Source: Ophiodon elongatus (Eukaryota > Chordata > Actinopteri > Perciformes > Hexagrammidae). From it: a DNA stretch of 64,000 nucleotides. Positions 21,478-31,765 of this stretch are shown in pieces (the first letter of the stretch is position 1; each line of letters opens with the position of its first letter). The translations under genes were made by a program, and so were the position numbers. The notes under the pieces are model-generated. The model was not told the DNA's origin, did not search any database, and worked only from the letters and a program-made list of their open reading frames with translations. The stretch is from NCBI GenBank assembly GCA_016806645.1, contig JACSYO010001581.1, positions 434,001 through 498,000 on the forward strand, given 5' to 3'.

Positions 21478-21809
21478 AACCAAACATGAGGTCAATTTTC
21501 ACCGTAGCATGATTAGTTTTCATTTGCTTTACTCGCACTAGACGCGCTGGAGAGCAGGGGCTGCTTACCTCCATGTACATACCAACAACATCTCATCAAC
21601 CATGACTGGAATAACCACTATTGCTGCTCTGTACATGTTGTGAAGATCAAAAAAGAAATGTCAGAAAACAAAACGCTGTTGTGTCTGGATTCATAACATC
21701 ATCCAGCCTGGTTTACTAATGGTGGTATGAACCCAAAATAAACAGGTTTTGCTGTGATTTAATTGCAACTAATGCATAAAAATTATCCTGAAATAACTAC
21801 ATCATGATG
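21478..21809 (+). repeat. DNA-transposon-like repeat, copy 1
   Basis: Aligns in the same orientation with 61258-61640. Shared landmarks are ACTCGCACT, GGAGAGCAG, AATAACCACTATTGCTGCT, ACATGTTGTG, TGTCTGG.TTCATAACATCA, CTGGTTTACTA, TGAACCCAAAATAAAC, CTGTGATTTA and TGAAATAACTACAT.ATGATG. This copy has lost a segment of about 40 bp that is present in the other (after CATAACATCA). No coding trace is present. The GTGTTCAAACCAAAC start resembles the ends of some fish DNA transposons, but the class is unproven. Confidence 0.65.
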
Positions 21810-22489
21810 TCAAGGCATGAGGTTTTGTTGCTGATGGACTGCAGCCCCCTGTTAGAGGGGAGTGGCCAAAAGGGTTTGTGTCCAGGGTGGGAGGGGTCTG
21901 CCACAAGTCAAGTTCATCCACCAAAAATATACTATAGATCTACTTCCCACTTGGCAGGTGTATTGCTGGTGACCGAAGGGAGAGCTTTGTTGAATTTGGA
22001 CATGTGACACATTCAATATAAATGAACGTTGAATAAACAAGCAATAACGCTCTGTGCAGCAGCGGGGGCGCGGCTTCAGGGCTCTGCAGACTGTGGAGCA
22101 TGTCGTCCTCAGCGAGCCTTTACAAGCCTCATTGACTGCAGTTCACTTTTTCTGCTGGATGCTGGATATACTAATGTTACAACCAAACTCTTCTTCACAT
22201 CCTTTCTTACCAATCAAGTAGCCTTTACTGGACAAAGATGGCTTTTCCTGACTGGTGACTCTCACAGCTGTCTGAAGGTGGCAGGTATCTGTTCCATCTG
22301 GAGTATCTTACTGGAATGATGTCAAACAACAATTATGAATGGCAGATCTTCTGGTTGGAAAATAACCACGTAAGATGATGTGATACCATCAGGTTAAATT
22401 TGAGAGCAGTGTTCCCAGAAACAAGAGTGTTATTTATAAAGAAATCCTAATGCCTTAAGTCCCTGAAGCATCAGAGACGGCAAAGATGC
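21810..22489. other. Unique sequence, no gene recognised
   Basis: No domain-bearing frame. The frames at 21804-22319 are short and show no family resemblance. The right edge merges into the LINE at about 22490. Confidence 0.45.
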
Positions 22490-22558
22490 TTTCTTCACCA
22501 AGGGTTGGTGGTTCTTCTCCTGCTTCTGCCTGAAGTCCACTATCAGCTCCTTAATCTT

Positions 22559-22582
22559 TATCACAGTTCAGCTTCCCTTCCC

Positions 22583-22629
<47 letters not shown>

Positions 22630-23024
22630 TTCCTAATCAGCTCATTCGGTGCACCTGTTAGTCACACCCACCTCGTCAGCTCAATCACTCTCACCTGCCC
22701 ACTCTGCTGCTCCTACTCCCTTCAGTATTTAAACCCCAGCTTCACACACACTCACTGCCAGATCGTTCTCCGCATTATGTCAGACTTTCCAGCGTTTACC
22801 CTCGGACTGTTGCCGAGTTGCCGACCCTGCCTGTTTGGACTCCTCCACCTTGCCTCTGCCCCGGAAAAAGACTCAGGCTTCTGCTTGCTGTAGTTTCTGT
22901 ATCTGCTCTCCCTGTTCCGACCCTGGTCCTAGACTCTTTGCCTGTGTCTCTGCCTAGAATAAAGCTTTGCTCAATGATTCTGTGTTTGTCGTCCTGCGTC
23001 TGGGTCCTAACCACACCCGTTACA
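22559..23024 (+). mobile_element. Solo LTR nested in the LINE remnant
   Basis: A 466-bp block is bounded by (A/G)TCTT direct repeats (22554-22558 and 23025-23029), a 5-bp target duplication with one change. It ends in CCGTTACA, and its start TATCACAG is consistent with an original TG. Inside it has a CT microsatellite (22588-22626), a TATTTAAA box (22726-22733), an AATAAA poly(A) signal (22958-22963) and a T/G-rich U5-like end. This is the U3-R-U5 order of an LTR on the plus strand. Removing the block plus one duplication rejoins the LINE reading frame exactly. No internal gag-pol region is present, so it is a solo LTR left by LTR-LTR recombination. The superfamily (Gypsy-like suspected) is not proven. 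Confidence 0.75.
22588..22626. repeat. (CT)n microsatellite
   Basis: A CT run of about 38 bp inside the U3-like part of the solo LTR. Confidence 0.95.
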
Positions 23025-23910
23025 GTCTTGCTGACATTCATAGAGCAGTTGTTCTCCTAGCACCAGTTCTCCAGGTGAGTCACTTCCTCTAGATTGGCCT
23101 TTTTGTTGTCAGAGATCAGTCCCACCACGACTGTCAACAGCAAACTTGATGAAGGTGGTGGAGCTAGGCGTGGCCATACAGTCGTGTATACAGCAGGGGG
23201 CTCAAGACATATCTTTTCCTCTGCTCTGCCAGAGGTCTGCCCATCAGGAAAATGAAGATAAAGTTGCACTGAGTGGAGTTGAGTCCCTGGTCTTCAAGCT
23301 TGGTGACGAGTCTGGAAGGGATGATTGTGTGAAACGTTGTGCTGTAGTCCACAAACAGCATTTCAAAATAATTCAACCTCGCGATGTTCGTGTGGGCCAG
23401 GGCAGTGTGGATGAGGTGATTAATTGCTTCATCCGGGGATTTGTTTAAGCGGTATGAAAACTACAACGGGTGCAGGGACTGAAGTAGTGAGGAGGGGATG
23501 AAGTCTTTGAAAAGCTTTTCAGAGCACTTCATCACCACGGAAGTCAGAGTTACCGGCCGGTAGTCATTTAGACAGCTGGGAGGAGGTTTCTTTTTCAGGG
23601 ACCACTGTTAACAATCTGAAACATGTGGAAATAACACAATGAGTGAGGGAAAGTTTGAAGATCATCATGAACACCAGTGTCAGCTGGTCAGAGTAGGCTC
23701 TGAGAACAAGCCTAGAGATTCCGTCCGGTCCTGCAGACTTCCTGGTTCTCACTCCCCTGAAGCTCCTCCTCATTGTGCTCTGAGACAGGGACTGCAAGCG
23801 ACGGCTTGTCGGCTGCTAGTGTTAGCTTCGTGCACAGAAGGTGTTGAGCTCTTTGGCCAGAGAGGTGTCCGCAGTCACCATCGCAATATGAAGAGTAAAG
23901 AGGCAACTGT

Positions 23911-25389
23911 TTCATTTTCAGATTGTCAGCAATTATCTTTGCATGTAAATCAGTCAAATCTAACATAGAAACATGCAATACGGTTTAGCAGCTGTTCTCT
24001 TACCACACTTAGCCACTTTTCCAGTGTAGTTTTTGTCTTCTCAGTGCTATCTTATATATGTATATTGCTCATCTTGAAACAACTATTCTTTTCCCTTAAG
24101 GGTGACGCCCTCATGCACGCTCACATCGGCCTGTAGCTAGGTTGGCTGTTGGGGTTATCTCTTACACGGAGGCAGTGGAGGGTGGAAATTAGGTTTTCAG
24201 CCCCCCTCCCACCTCTGTTCCTCCCCTCAGCCTTTGTGCCCCCTTCTTTATTCAGAAATCTAAACCTTCATATACATATCAAAATAGGTAGTCAGCATCA
24301 CTTGTTTACATGTTTGAGCAATCCCCTCTGTTGTTGTCTTTGATGTAATGTTTTAGGGACAGTGGGGATCCCGGGATACCCCGTTGAGGTTGAAACAGGC
24401 CATTGCAGAGGTGAGCATTAACAGCCATCCTCCAGTGTTTGCAGAGATGTACACACAAGCAACACACAGGACACAATAGTTTCCCTCCTCCCCCTCTCAC
24501 CTCCATTCTCTCTGCCTCCATCCCTCCCCTTACCTTCCCCTCTCCTCCCCACCAACTCCATGTCCCATTCACGCATTAGAATAGTTCACAGGGGCGCTCC
24601 CTGCTTCACAGGTAATAATAAGGCCCGTTCCAGAGGCTGCCTTCCACATGGAGGTTCCTCTTGAATAGCCAGCTCAAAGTGAGAACATGTACCGGGTATG
24701 AATGGCCTCCTGGGTGTGCGGTATCATTCGCGGAAATCCAATCTCCTCGCTCATTCTTTAAGTGGACCAAAGGTGATATCGAAAAGGATTGTCAATGTAT
24801 CAGTTTTTTCCCCTTACATTCTCATATCTCTATGTGCTCAATGTCAGTTGTAGTTTGTGAATGTTGATGAACATGGTATCAAGGACATATGGAAATTCTA
24901 TATCGACATGAACCTGGGCAAAGAGTGTTTTTTTTCAGTTCAAACATATTGGTTGGGGGCAGTGAGCTATTTTCTGCAATCCTCACTATTCAAATTTCTG
25001 CGTGTTATATATCAGCTTAAGTATCTACATATACGCCTGTTTTTACTCAGCAGTTAGAGCTGCCCTTTATGTTTCACTTTCATTTTTGGTATGATTTGAG
25101 ATATATGTCTCTGAACAAAGGCAGAAGTAATATAGTATCTAAAACTAGACTTCCAGAGGAGAGTCTTGTAGAAGGTGATTACCAGTGATTAAAGTCAAAG
25201 AAGCGGTTGAGGTTCGGCATTGACCTTGAGTGGTAGGGGTCAGGATAGCCCATTGGTCAGGGTATATGATCTGAACAAATTAAGCTACTGGTACCTTGTG
25301 CGAGTATTGCCGCGTTGCCAATCCTTCCACTTGATGCTATGCACACCGTGTCTTTCCAAAAAAGCATTGGGATTCAGAAGAACTCATTA
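23911..25389. other. Unique sequence with a CNE-like patch
   Basis: No gene was recognised. The stretch 24560-24790 has balanced composition without repeats (CAGGGGCGCTCCCTGC, GGCCCGTTCCAGAGG, ATTCGCGGAAATCC) and looks more like constrained noncoding DNA than its AT-rich flanks. Pyrimidine-rich stretches at 24200-24250 and 24480-24560 create spurious minus-strand frames. Confidence 0.35.
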
Positions 25390-25608
25390 GGGGCCGGTTT
25401 CACCAACAAGTCTTTCACCTGGTCTTAAGCTAAGACGGTTGAAACTTTGTGTTCGATGTAATAGTTACGCCAGTTGCACCATCTAGGCTTAAGTCTTGTA
25501 CTCGCTAGGACCAGGCGTAAATCTTATGCATAGTCAGGAGCAGCCGTAAAGTCCAAATCTAGGCCCTTTTAATTGTAATGACTTATAATAGCTACAGCTT
25601 GTACCACA

Positions 25609-26215
25609 GTGGGGCATCTTATATATATACTTTACAATGAGCTGCCTTTTAGATGGGAGAAAGTCATTAGGGACAGAAGCAATCCATTGGACATATACAG
25701 CGATGATGAGCAAATTGAGAGGTTTCGATTTTGTTGGAGAGATCTATGCGCATATGCTCACCTCTCCACTGAAGCAGAATCCACGGTAATGAAAGACGCT
25801 TCCGTAAGACCTCCAGCATTCCTGGCATCGTGAGCTGCATTGATGGGAATCATATCTGGATTCAGGCACCATCTGAAATTGAGTATCTTTATGTAAACTG
25901 CAAGGTATACCGTTCAATCAATATCCAGAATGCTTAAAACGCCAATATAACACCTTTAATTTGGTTGCAAGATGGCCTGGATCCACCCACGAGCCACTCA
26001 TCCTCTGGGAGAGCATGTTATACCGGGACATCAAGGCTGGCAAATGAACCTGCTGCTCCTCGGCGACAGTGGCCACCCACCTAAACGCTGGTTGATGACA
26101 CTGATAACAGCGGTGTAACATCATCCACGCTGCCTGTAGGTCAGTTGTTGAGCGAAGCATTAGAGTCCTCAAGTGCAGGAAAGCAAAGTGCATTACTTAC
26201 AAAAAAACTTTAGCC
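25609..26215 (+). pseudogene. Harbinger DDE transposase remnant
   Basis: The fragment shows Harbinger nuclease segments in four frames. At 25660-25730 there is RDRSNPLDIYSDDEQIERFR. At 25818-25925 there is IPGIVSCIDGNHIWIQAPSE with first catalytic Asp at 25842, then VNCKVYRSINIQ. From 25952 there is FNLVARWPGSTHEPLILWES. At 26047-26080 LLLLGDSGHPP carries the second Asp (26065). At 26108-26170 there is CNIIHAACRSVVERSIRVLK with catalytic Glu (26150). All three DDE residues survive, but there are stops at 25933 and 26044, several frameshifts, and a likely deletion between the first two blocks (the usual helix-turn-helix stretch before the first Asp is missing). The frame ends near 26215. The protein would cut and join element ends in the nucleus. 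This copy cannot. Confidence 0.85.
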
Positions 26216-26411
26216 TATTGCTTCCATTACACTTAATCTTAAATAATTGCCTTTCAGCTGTCTTTATTCTGAATTATTAATTTCATGACTCAATCTGTCT
26301 GCAAATCTATGCTGAAAAACTGAAAAATGTGTAAACATGGTGAAACATACATAACTTAGAAAATGCCCGATTAAGCTCTTTGTCATTGAAATATTTCCAA
26401 TGTAAGGCTTC

Positions 26412-26430
26412 AGTAAAAAAAAAAAAAAAA
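26412..26430. repeat. Poly(A) tract
   Basis: About 18 consecutive A residues inside the Harbinger element, without a retroposon body attached. Confidence 0.85.
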
Positions 26431-27164
26431 AGATCCCAGCTGAAAATGTCTACTACTTTTCTACTGATTGTTGGAAGGGGTGAATCAGAGATAAATCGGC
26501 CCATAACACTTATAGTCTGAGCCTGGTTTTAGGCTGACAATATTTCACTCTAACTAAAAACAAAGTTTATTAGCAGGTTTTATTAGTTTATCTATTATTA
26601 AACTAAGTAAATAAACAAATAAATGGGTAGTTTATGTGAATACACCGTAACATTACTGTTCTCATCGCTTTTAATATTGATTTGAACCACATCCATTTTT
26701 AGAGACGTCACTCTGTTCCAGCAGCTGGTGACCTTTCCACACCGCTCAAACCTGTGAAAGCGGAGGAATCCTCAAATGATTCAGGGAAACTCTTCATTGC
26801 CTTGCTCAAGAGCTCTTTCCAGTGTTGATGAACATCATTTTACGAATGTAGGCTATCGAGTCAGAACAATCACATATATACATGACTGCTTCTTGTGCTG
26901 CCTGTACATCACTATATTCTCAACTTGATGTTCTTGAAATCTCCTGATCCTCGATTAAAAACTTTGCCCCAAATGACGCTGCCAGGCATTAGTTCTATGG
27001 GCATTCACACGTACATGCATTGCTATGACCAAGCGTAAGATTAGGCTTAAGTTTGGTTGATGGAACCAAATAAAAGTCCATTCTAAAGTCTGGTCTTAAC
27101 AAAGACTGACTGAGCAGTCAGACAAATTAAAGAGCAGTTGGTGAACTCGCCATAAAACCCCTTA

Positions 27165-30100
27165 TAAAAACAGAACAACTTTTATTTTCTAATACTGATA
27201 CCACCATATTTTATTCCATATATATAATCAATCTCATAACCTCAATTTGATTTATTTCTCTATGTTGTGTGCCTGGTGAAAACAAAAAGCAGCGAACTGC
27301 TGCAATTGTATTTCCTGTATATGTAGCGTAGCTCACACTCAAACATTAGCATACATTAGGACGTACAGCTGCATGATGTGTGAAACAAAATGTCCTAAAA
27401 TTCACATACACCCACATATACATTAGTGTCTGCAGGGCCTTTCTTAACTGTGGAATGGCAGCACAGACAAGCACTTTGTCTCCTCTCCTTCATCTCTCTT
27501 TCCATCTCCTGTCTGCCGAGCCTCCTCCATCTATTCATTTCCTTCGTCAGGCGGCCATCTCTCACTCTGTCCATCTCACCCTCGGCCCGCTCTGTCGTTC
27601 CTACCGCCCTCTTTCTTTGCTACTCTGTTCTTTTTCTTTGTACGGAGTGGTGAGCGCTGACAGCTCTGGCAGAGACAAAGTGCTGATGCTGGGCTTAAAA
27701 GTGACCGCCCCTGTCCTGCAGCAACACAGCTGGAGAGCCAGAGATCCATCACCCCATGGCATACCCAGAGCAGCACGGAGAGAGAGAGAGGAGGTCGGAT
27801 GGAAGGAGGCGGGTGTATGAGAGCAAGAGGGCAGGTGGAAGGAGAGTAATTGGAAGACTAACAACAACACATTCTGCAAATCAAAAATGATCCCACCACC
27901 GCAGTGTGTCAACAGGAATTTAGAATATTACCTTCAAAAGAATTGAAGTGGCCAACAACGGGCTGGGCCATTAAATATCAGTGACCTGATGCTATTTATT
28001 AATGTGTACATTACGTACAGTGTGTAAGTACCTTTTTAATCCATTGAAAATGTCAAAGTGCAAAAAAAACCTTCTGCTCCAAAGATGTATGAACAATTGT
28101 AAAAAATAATCATCATCCCAATATTAAACAACATACCATATTGTTGGTTGACTTATTTAATACCAGTGTTAAAGCAAGACAATGGAAGACACAGCAGAGG
28201 GGGGAAATGATAACACATCTAAAAAGAAAAAAAAGAGGATTTGAAGGGGATGAAATATTTGGAAAATCAGGAAATAGAACTATCAAAACATTTTTCAGGT
28301 AAGTTATATCAAGATATGTTTAAGCTTTAGTTTCAGTTGAAGGAAATGCTTGGGACAACTTTCTAATCAAGGAGAGAGGAAACTGTCAAAGCTACTGTCT
28401 AGAAGACTAAAACAACAAAAAAAACTATAATGTAATACCAACAATTAAGGGTATCCAAAAGTGTCTTTGACAAAGGAAATAAACGAGTAGCGTAGCAAAA
28501 CTGCCTTTATAAAGAGCAATACACATCAACATCAATCCCACCTGCCTCGATGGAATCCTAGAATTATAAACAGTATATAGATATCCTGGCATCAATAAAC
28601 AAGAGGTATATAATGAGGCTTTGACGAGAGGTCCAACAGCAGGAGAATCAGAGCAAGAGGCTGAAGAGCAATGTGTGGGTCGCTTGCAGTTTTATTCACT
28701 TATGTCCAGAGATCTTCTTGGACATCAGTTTAGGATCTTAAACAAATTAAAGCGTTTTTTTTTTCTCGTCAGGACGTAGAAACCATACCTGATGGTGGCA
28801 GTTAATGTGATATAGTTACATGTCACCACCACAGAAACAATTTAGCTTTCCGTAACAAAACTACTTTGTTAGTTTGGGTTAAAATAACGTAACTTATGTA
28901 ACCTCCATAATTTAAAATAAGTAAACTTTGACTTTGTTTTGTGGTGATGGCACGTAATATGAATATGTGTACAATAATATGTACAATAATGTGCTGTTAA
29001 CAGAACGAGGTCCTCAGGCTGCTTATTTCTAATGTCCTCTTACTGCTTTTTAATCTGTTAGTTTTATTTTATTCATCTCAACTATACATTTTATTTTATT
29101 TCTCTATTATAGTTTTATTCTATTAAATTATGTATAACTGCCTTTTATTACGGGTGTCCGCATCTAAGAATTTACATAGTCCAATCTGATTGGTGTGTGT
29201 GTTTCACTCGACTCTGTATTTAAACGAATGGCATCACTGCATGCTGCAAGCAACACAAATCAAAGTGGTTCAGATACACAAGACAACGATAATAACCAAC
29301 ATTGAGCAAAAGCAAGTGATGGTTGATGCTTTCTCTTGTAGTTTGCATTTCAAGTGAAAACGTCTGCATGTATGGTGAGAAGGTTGGCACTGCAGTAGGG
29401 AGAAAGAGGTAAAGGTCCTGTGTCAAAGAGGGAAGGAGGAGTGGGGGGTGTGTGTGGGGGTAGACTGAAAGTGTGCTGGCTGGGTTGTCTCCAGGATGGA
29501 GGGGGGGCATTAATCATTATTGGCGCACACCTTCGTCCCCGACGCACCCTGACGGCCCTTCCACCCCTGACATAAATCATCATTCCCCCACAATAGATCC
29601 CCTCTCTTTGCCATGCCGGGGAAAAAGTGTGCTAGTTGTATTGATTTTTCCTTTTTCTCCCTTTGCCTTCCCTGTCTCCTCTCCCCCTGCCCCCTCCCCC
29701 CCCCCCCCACCCGCACCCTCCTCCTCCCTCCACCGGCTGACCGCATTGCTGTGTCATTATGAAACATAACTGATCTGAAATTCATAGAATATTAAATAAA
29801 GTTTACGAGGGCACTCTACTGTATGCACCCCCCCCCCCACACACACACCTCTTGATGCACGAGAAGTAAGCATGGCAGGGAGGGAAAAAGGAAAAAAAAT
29901 AATGATATAAAAATTACAAAGCGTGCACAGTGCTATTATACTTCTATTGATTTGTTTTTGAAGCACACCTATGCTGAGAAGAGTCGCTTGAAGAGATTAG
30001 AAATGGCCCAGAAAAACAGGAGGAAAGAGAAAGGTGGGGGGGCTGGGGTAGAGATGATGTTCAAGAGGGAAACAAATTGTATGATCACTTTGGGCCTTGG

Positions 30101-30282
30101 AGAGAGTTGAGGAGGGAGATGGTGCCATTCAAAATGTCTGAGGTTAAAAGAAGTATGCATAAGATTAAGTATGACATAAAACCCTGTTGATATGGATAGC
30201 TGATACACTTTGGTAATTTTACATGAATTATTGTACTGTAGACTTTTTGGCTTGACATGAGGTTGCCATGTAAGTCATAAGT
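27165..30282. other. Unique sequence, simple-sequence patches
   Basis: No gene was recognised over about 3.1 kb. A pyrimidine-rich tract at 27476-27640 and its purine-rich continuation at 27775-27850 generate long but meaningless frames. A block at 28780-28960 contains ACAAAACTACTTTGTTAG and TAACGTAACTTATGTAACC, related in motif to the repeat at 555-840. C-runs occur at 29694-29708 and 29827-29839, with polypyrimidine around 29640-29730. Confidence 0.45.
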
Positions 30283-31765
30283 CAGGGGTTCTCATCCTGG
30301 GAATAAGACCCCCCCAGTGTGTCACACTTTTATTTTATTTTTCTCTCATCTCTGGTCTTTTGGGAAATAATGAGTAGTTATACCTCATGGAGTGTGTGTC
30401 CTGGTTCCACACCCTGGTTTTAGAAACCTGTTTAAAGGGGCTCAATAAATAATTCAGCTAGCAGCTAACCGTGCTAACAGCGCTAAAGCATGTTTGAGCA
30501 GCCTGAGCGAATAAACGTCTGACGTTGTCAGCGTTTTTTCTTAGTGTGACTTTTGCTGGATACCAGGAGCTATATGACTTTAACATCCGTAGTTACAATG
30601 TTAAAAAAGAAAACAGAAGGAGGCAGATTCATGCAGTATTTGAGATTTCAGGTAAGTTGTTTTCAGCTATTATTTAGATATTACTTTTCACTAGTACAAG
30701 TAGCGTAAGGGATGACGATTTTCACCTTTCCAATAGCAAGGTGGTAGGCGGACGGACAGTGTGAGCGTATTCATGCTCAACTTCATAGAAAAGCAATAAA
30801 TGGAGTTATAACCGACCAGTCTGATGTGAGTAGATCCATGGTTATACTGGAGCAGCCTGCTATTGTTTTCAGGCCATTTAATGAAGGTAAACACAGTTCA
30901 TGGCCGTTGTCATGGCTCTGCTCTCGAGCGCGGCACTTCTTATAGGCCGTGGATTTATCAACATATGTGAACTGAAAGAGAAGCTTTTCAAAGAGTATAA
31001 ATCAGCTGGGTGGGTGTGTTCCTGCTCATTCTCTGCCATGGTCGCAGGTGCATTCTTGACTACAGTATGTTGTAGTTGGCCATTAAAACGATTCATATGA
31101 TGGTAAACAATGTAAAGATGGTGTACATGCTTAAAGTGCAAGCACTGATAATACAGATGATACATTTCTTTCAATAATGAGGATTAGATGGAGAAGCCCA
31201 TACCAGTGAAGTGGTGAATGTAACAAACAGTAATCTTTTAGCCAGGAGACAGCTGTTCATATGAAACAATATGTAAGCCTTGATTTTATTTTTCAAGTCA
31301 CTTTTATAGTTGATCTATTTCTAAATCTAACTCAGTAGTTTTGTTGCCTGACCTTATGACATGGCTTCACATACTGACTATGTATTTTGAATCAAGTGCA
31401 ACCATGATATCGAAACAGAAAAAATATCCACTACTTTTCAGGATGTTTGCGGTAATGTTTTTTATACTTCATAACATTTACATTGCAGACCTTTTGCAAC
31501 AGCGGCACCCATGGAAGAAGGTGTTCCAAAAAAACAGTCACATAATATGGAATGAAACACCACAACTTTAGTTTTTTGTCTTCATATTTTTTAATAAATA
31601 TTTTACAGTTTGAATAATAAGTAATGCTGGACTTAGTCAGCTTTTCAGATACATTTTAGGGACAGATTTTTGCAGAGACCCTCCAACATTTTGAGGATTT
31701 TCTGTTGAGGATTTAAGGGGGTCTGAAGTGTCAATCAAGGTCAGAGACCCCTGTATTCTGCACAC
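30283..31765. other. Possible old hAT-like element, ends not paired by duplication
   Basis: CAGGGGTTCTCATCCTGGG at 30283 and, on the other strand at the right edge (about 31753), CAGGGGTCTCTGACC could be terminal inverted repeats about 1.47 kb apart. The flanking 8-mers do not match, so the pairing is weak. No transposase is visible. The frame at 30900-31100 is hydrophobic but has no family signature. Confidence 0.25.
30545..30651 (+). CDS. Exon-like segment with MADF-like pattern
   Basis: The 107-bp stretch is bounded by a strong acceptor (TTTTTTCTTAG, preceded by pyrimidines) and a consensus donor (TTTCAG|GTAAGT). One frame is open throughout and reads AGYQELYDFNIRSYNVKKEN followed by basic residues (RRRQIH). 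The Y.ELYD....SY pattern, with a basic second helix, resembles the first half of a MADF domain. No partner exon was identified nearby, and it sits in a possible transposon. It could be part of a transposon DNA-binding protein, a host exon, or chance. I put it forward as a candidate only. Confidence 0.25.

Larger units (their letters stand above)
22490..23910 (-). pseudogene. Jockey-like LINE RT remnant, interrupted by an LTR
   Basis: Read right to left. Near 23880 there is a DTSLAKELNTF trace; at 23715-23740 RKSAGPDGISRLVLRA (the conserved region before the RT domain); then SLTHCVISTCFRLLTVVPEK. The catalytic region reads EMLFVDYSTTFHTIIPSRLV near 23360, corresponding to motif A of the FVDFSSAFNTI type, followed by YVLSPLL for motif B. 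At 23118-23140 the motif C FADD box has become FAVD with a frameshift, so the polymerase is dead. Downstream come VVGLISDNKKA, LENWC and NNCSMNVSKT. The frame resumes left of the LTR as KIKELIVDFRQKQEKNHQP (22503-22558). It is a different family from the L2-like copy. Multiple stops and indels indicate an old insertion. Confidence 0.85.
25390..27161 (+). mobile_element. PIF/Harbinger DNA transposon, both ends present
   Basis: The left end reads GGGGCCGGTTTCACCAACAA. The right end, on the other strand, is GGGGTTTTATGGCGAGTTCACCAA. The two share GGGG and the GTTTCACCAA/GTTCACCAA core, separated by an 8-bp insertion in the right copy. TTA flanks both sides (25387-25389 and 27162-27164), the 3-bp target duplication of PIF/Harbinger elements. 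The 1772-bp body contains a decayed DDE transposase at 25609-26215. Autonomous elements are usually 3 kb or more and also encode a Myb/MADF-like protein. I do not see that second gene clearly, so the copy is internally deleted and inactive. Confidence 0.85.

Noticed and set aside
30900..31100. 66-codon frame with a hydrophobic start (MAVVMALLSSAALLIG)
   Set aside because: It looks like a signal or membrane segment, but no family, splice or promoter support was found, and it lies in a possible old transposon.
30283..31765. Complete hAT element with CAGGGGT ends
   Set aside because: The end similarity is short and the flanking 8-mers do not match; kept only as a low-confidence possibility.
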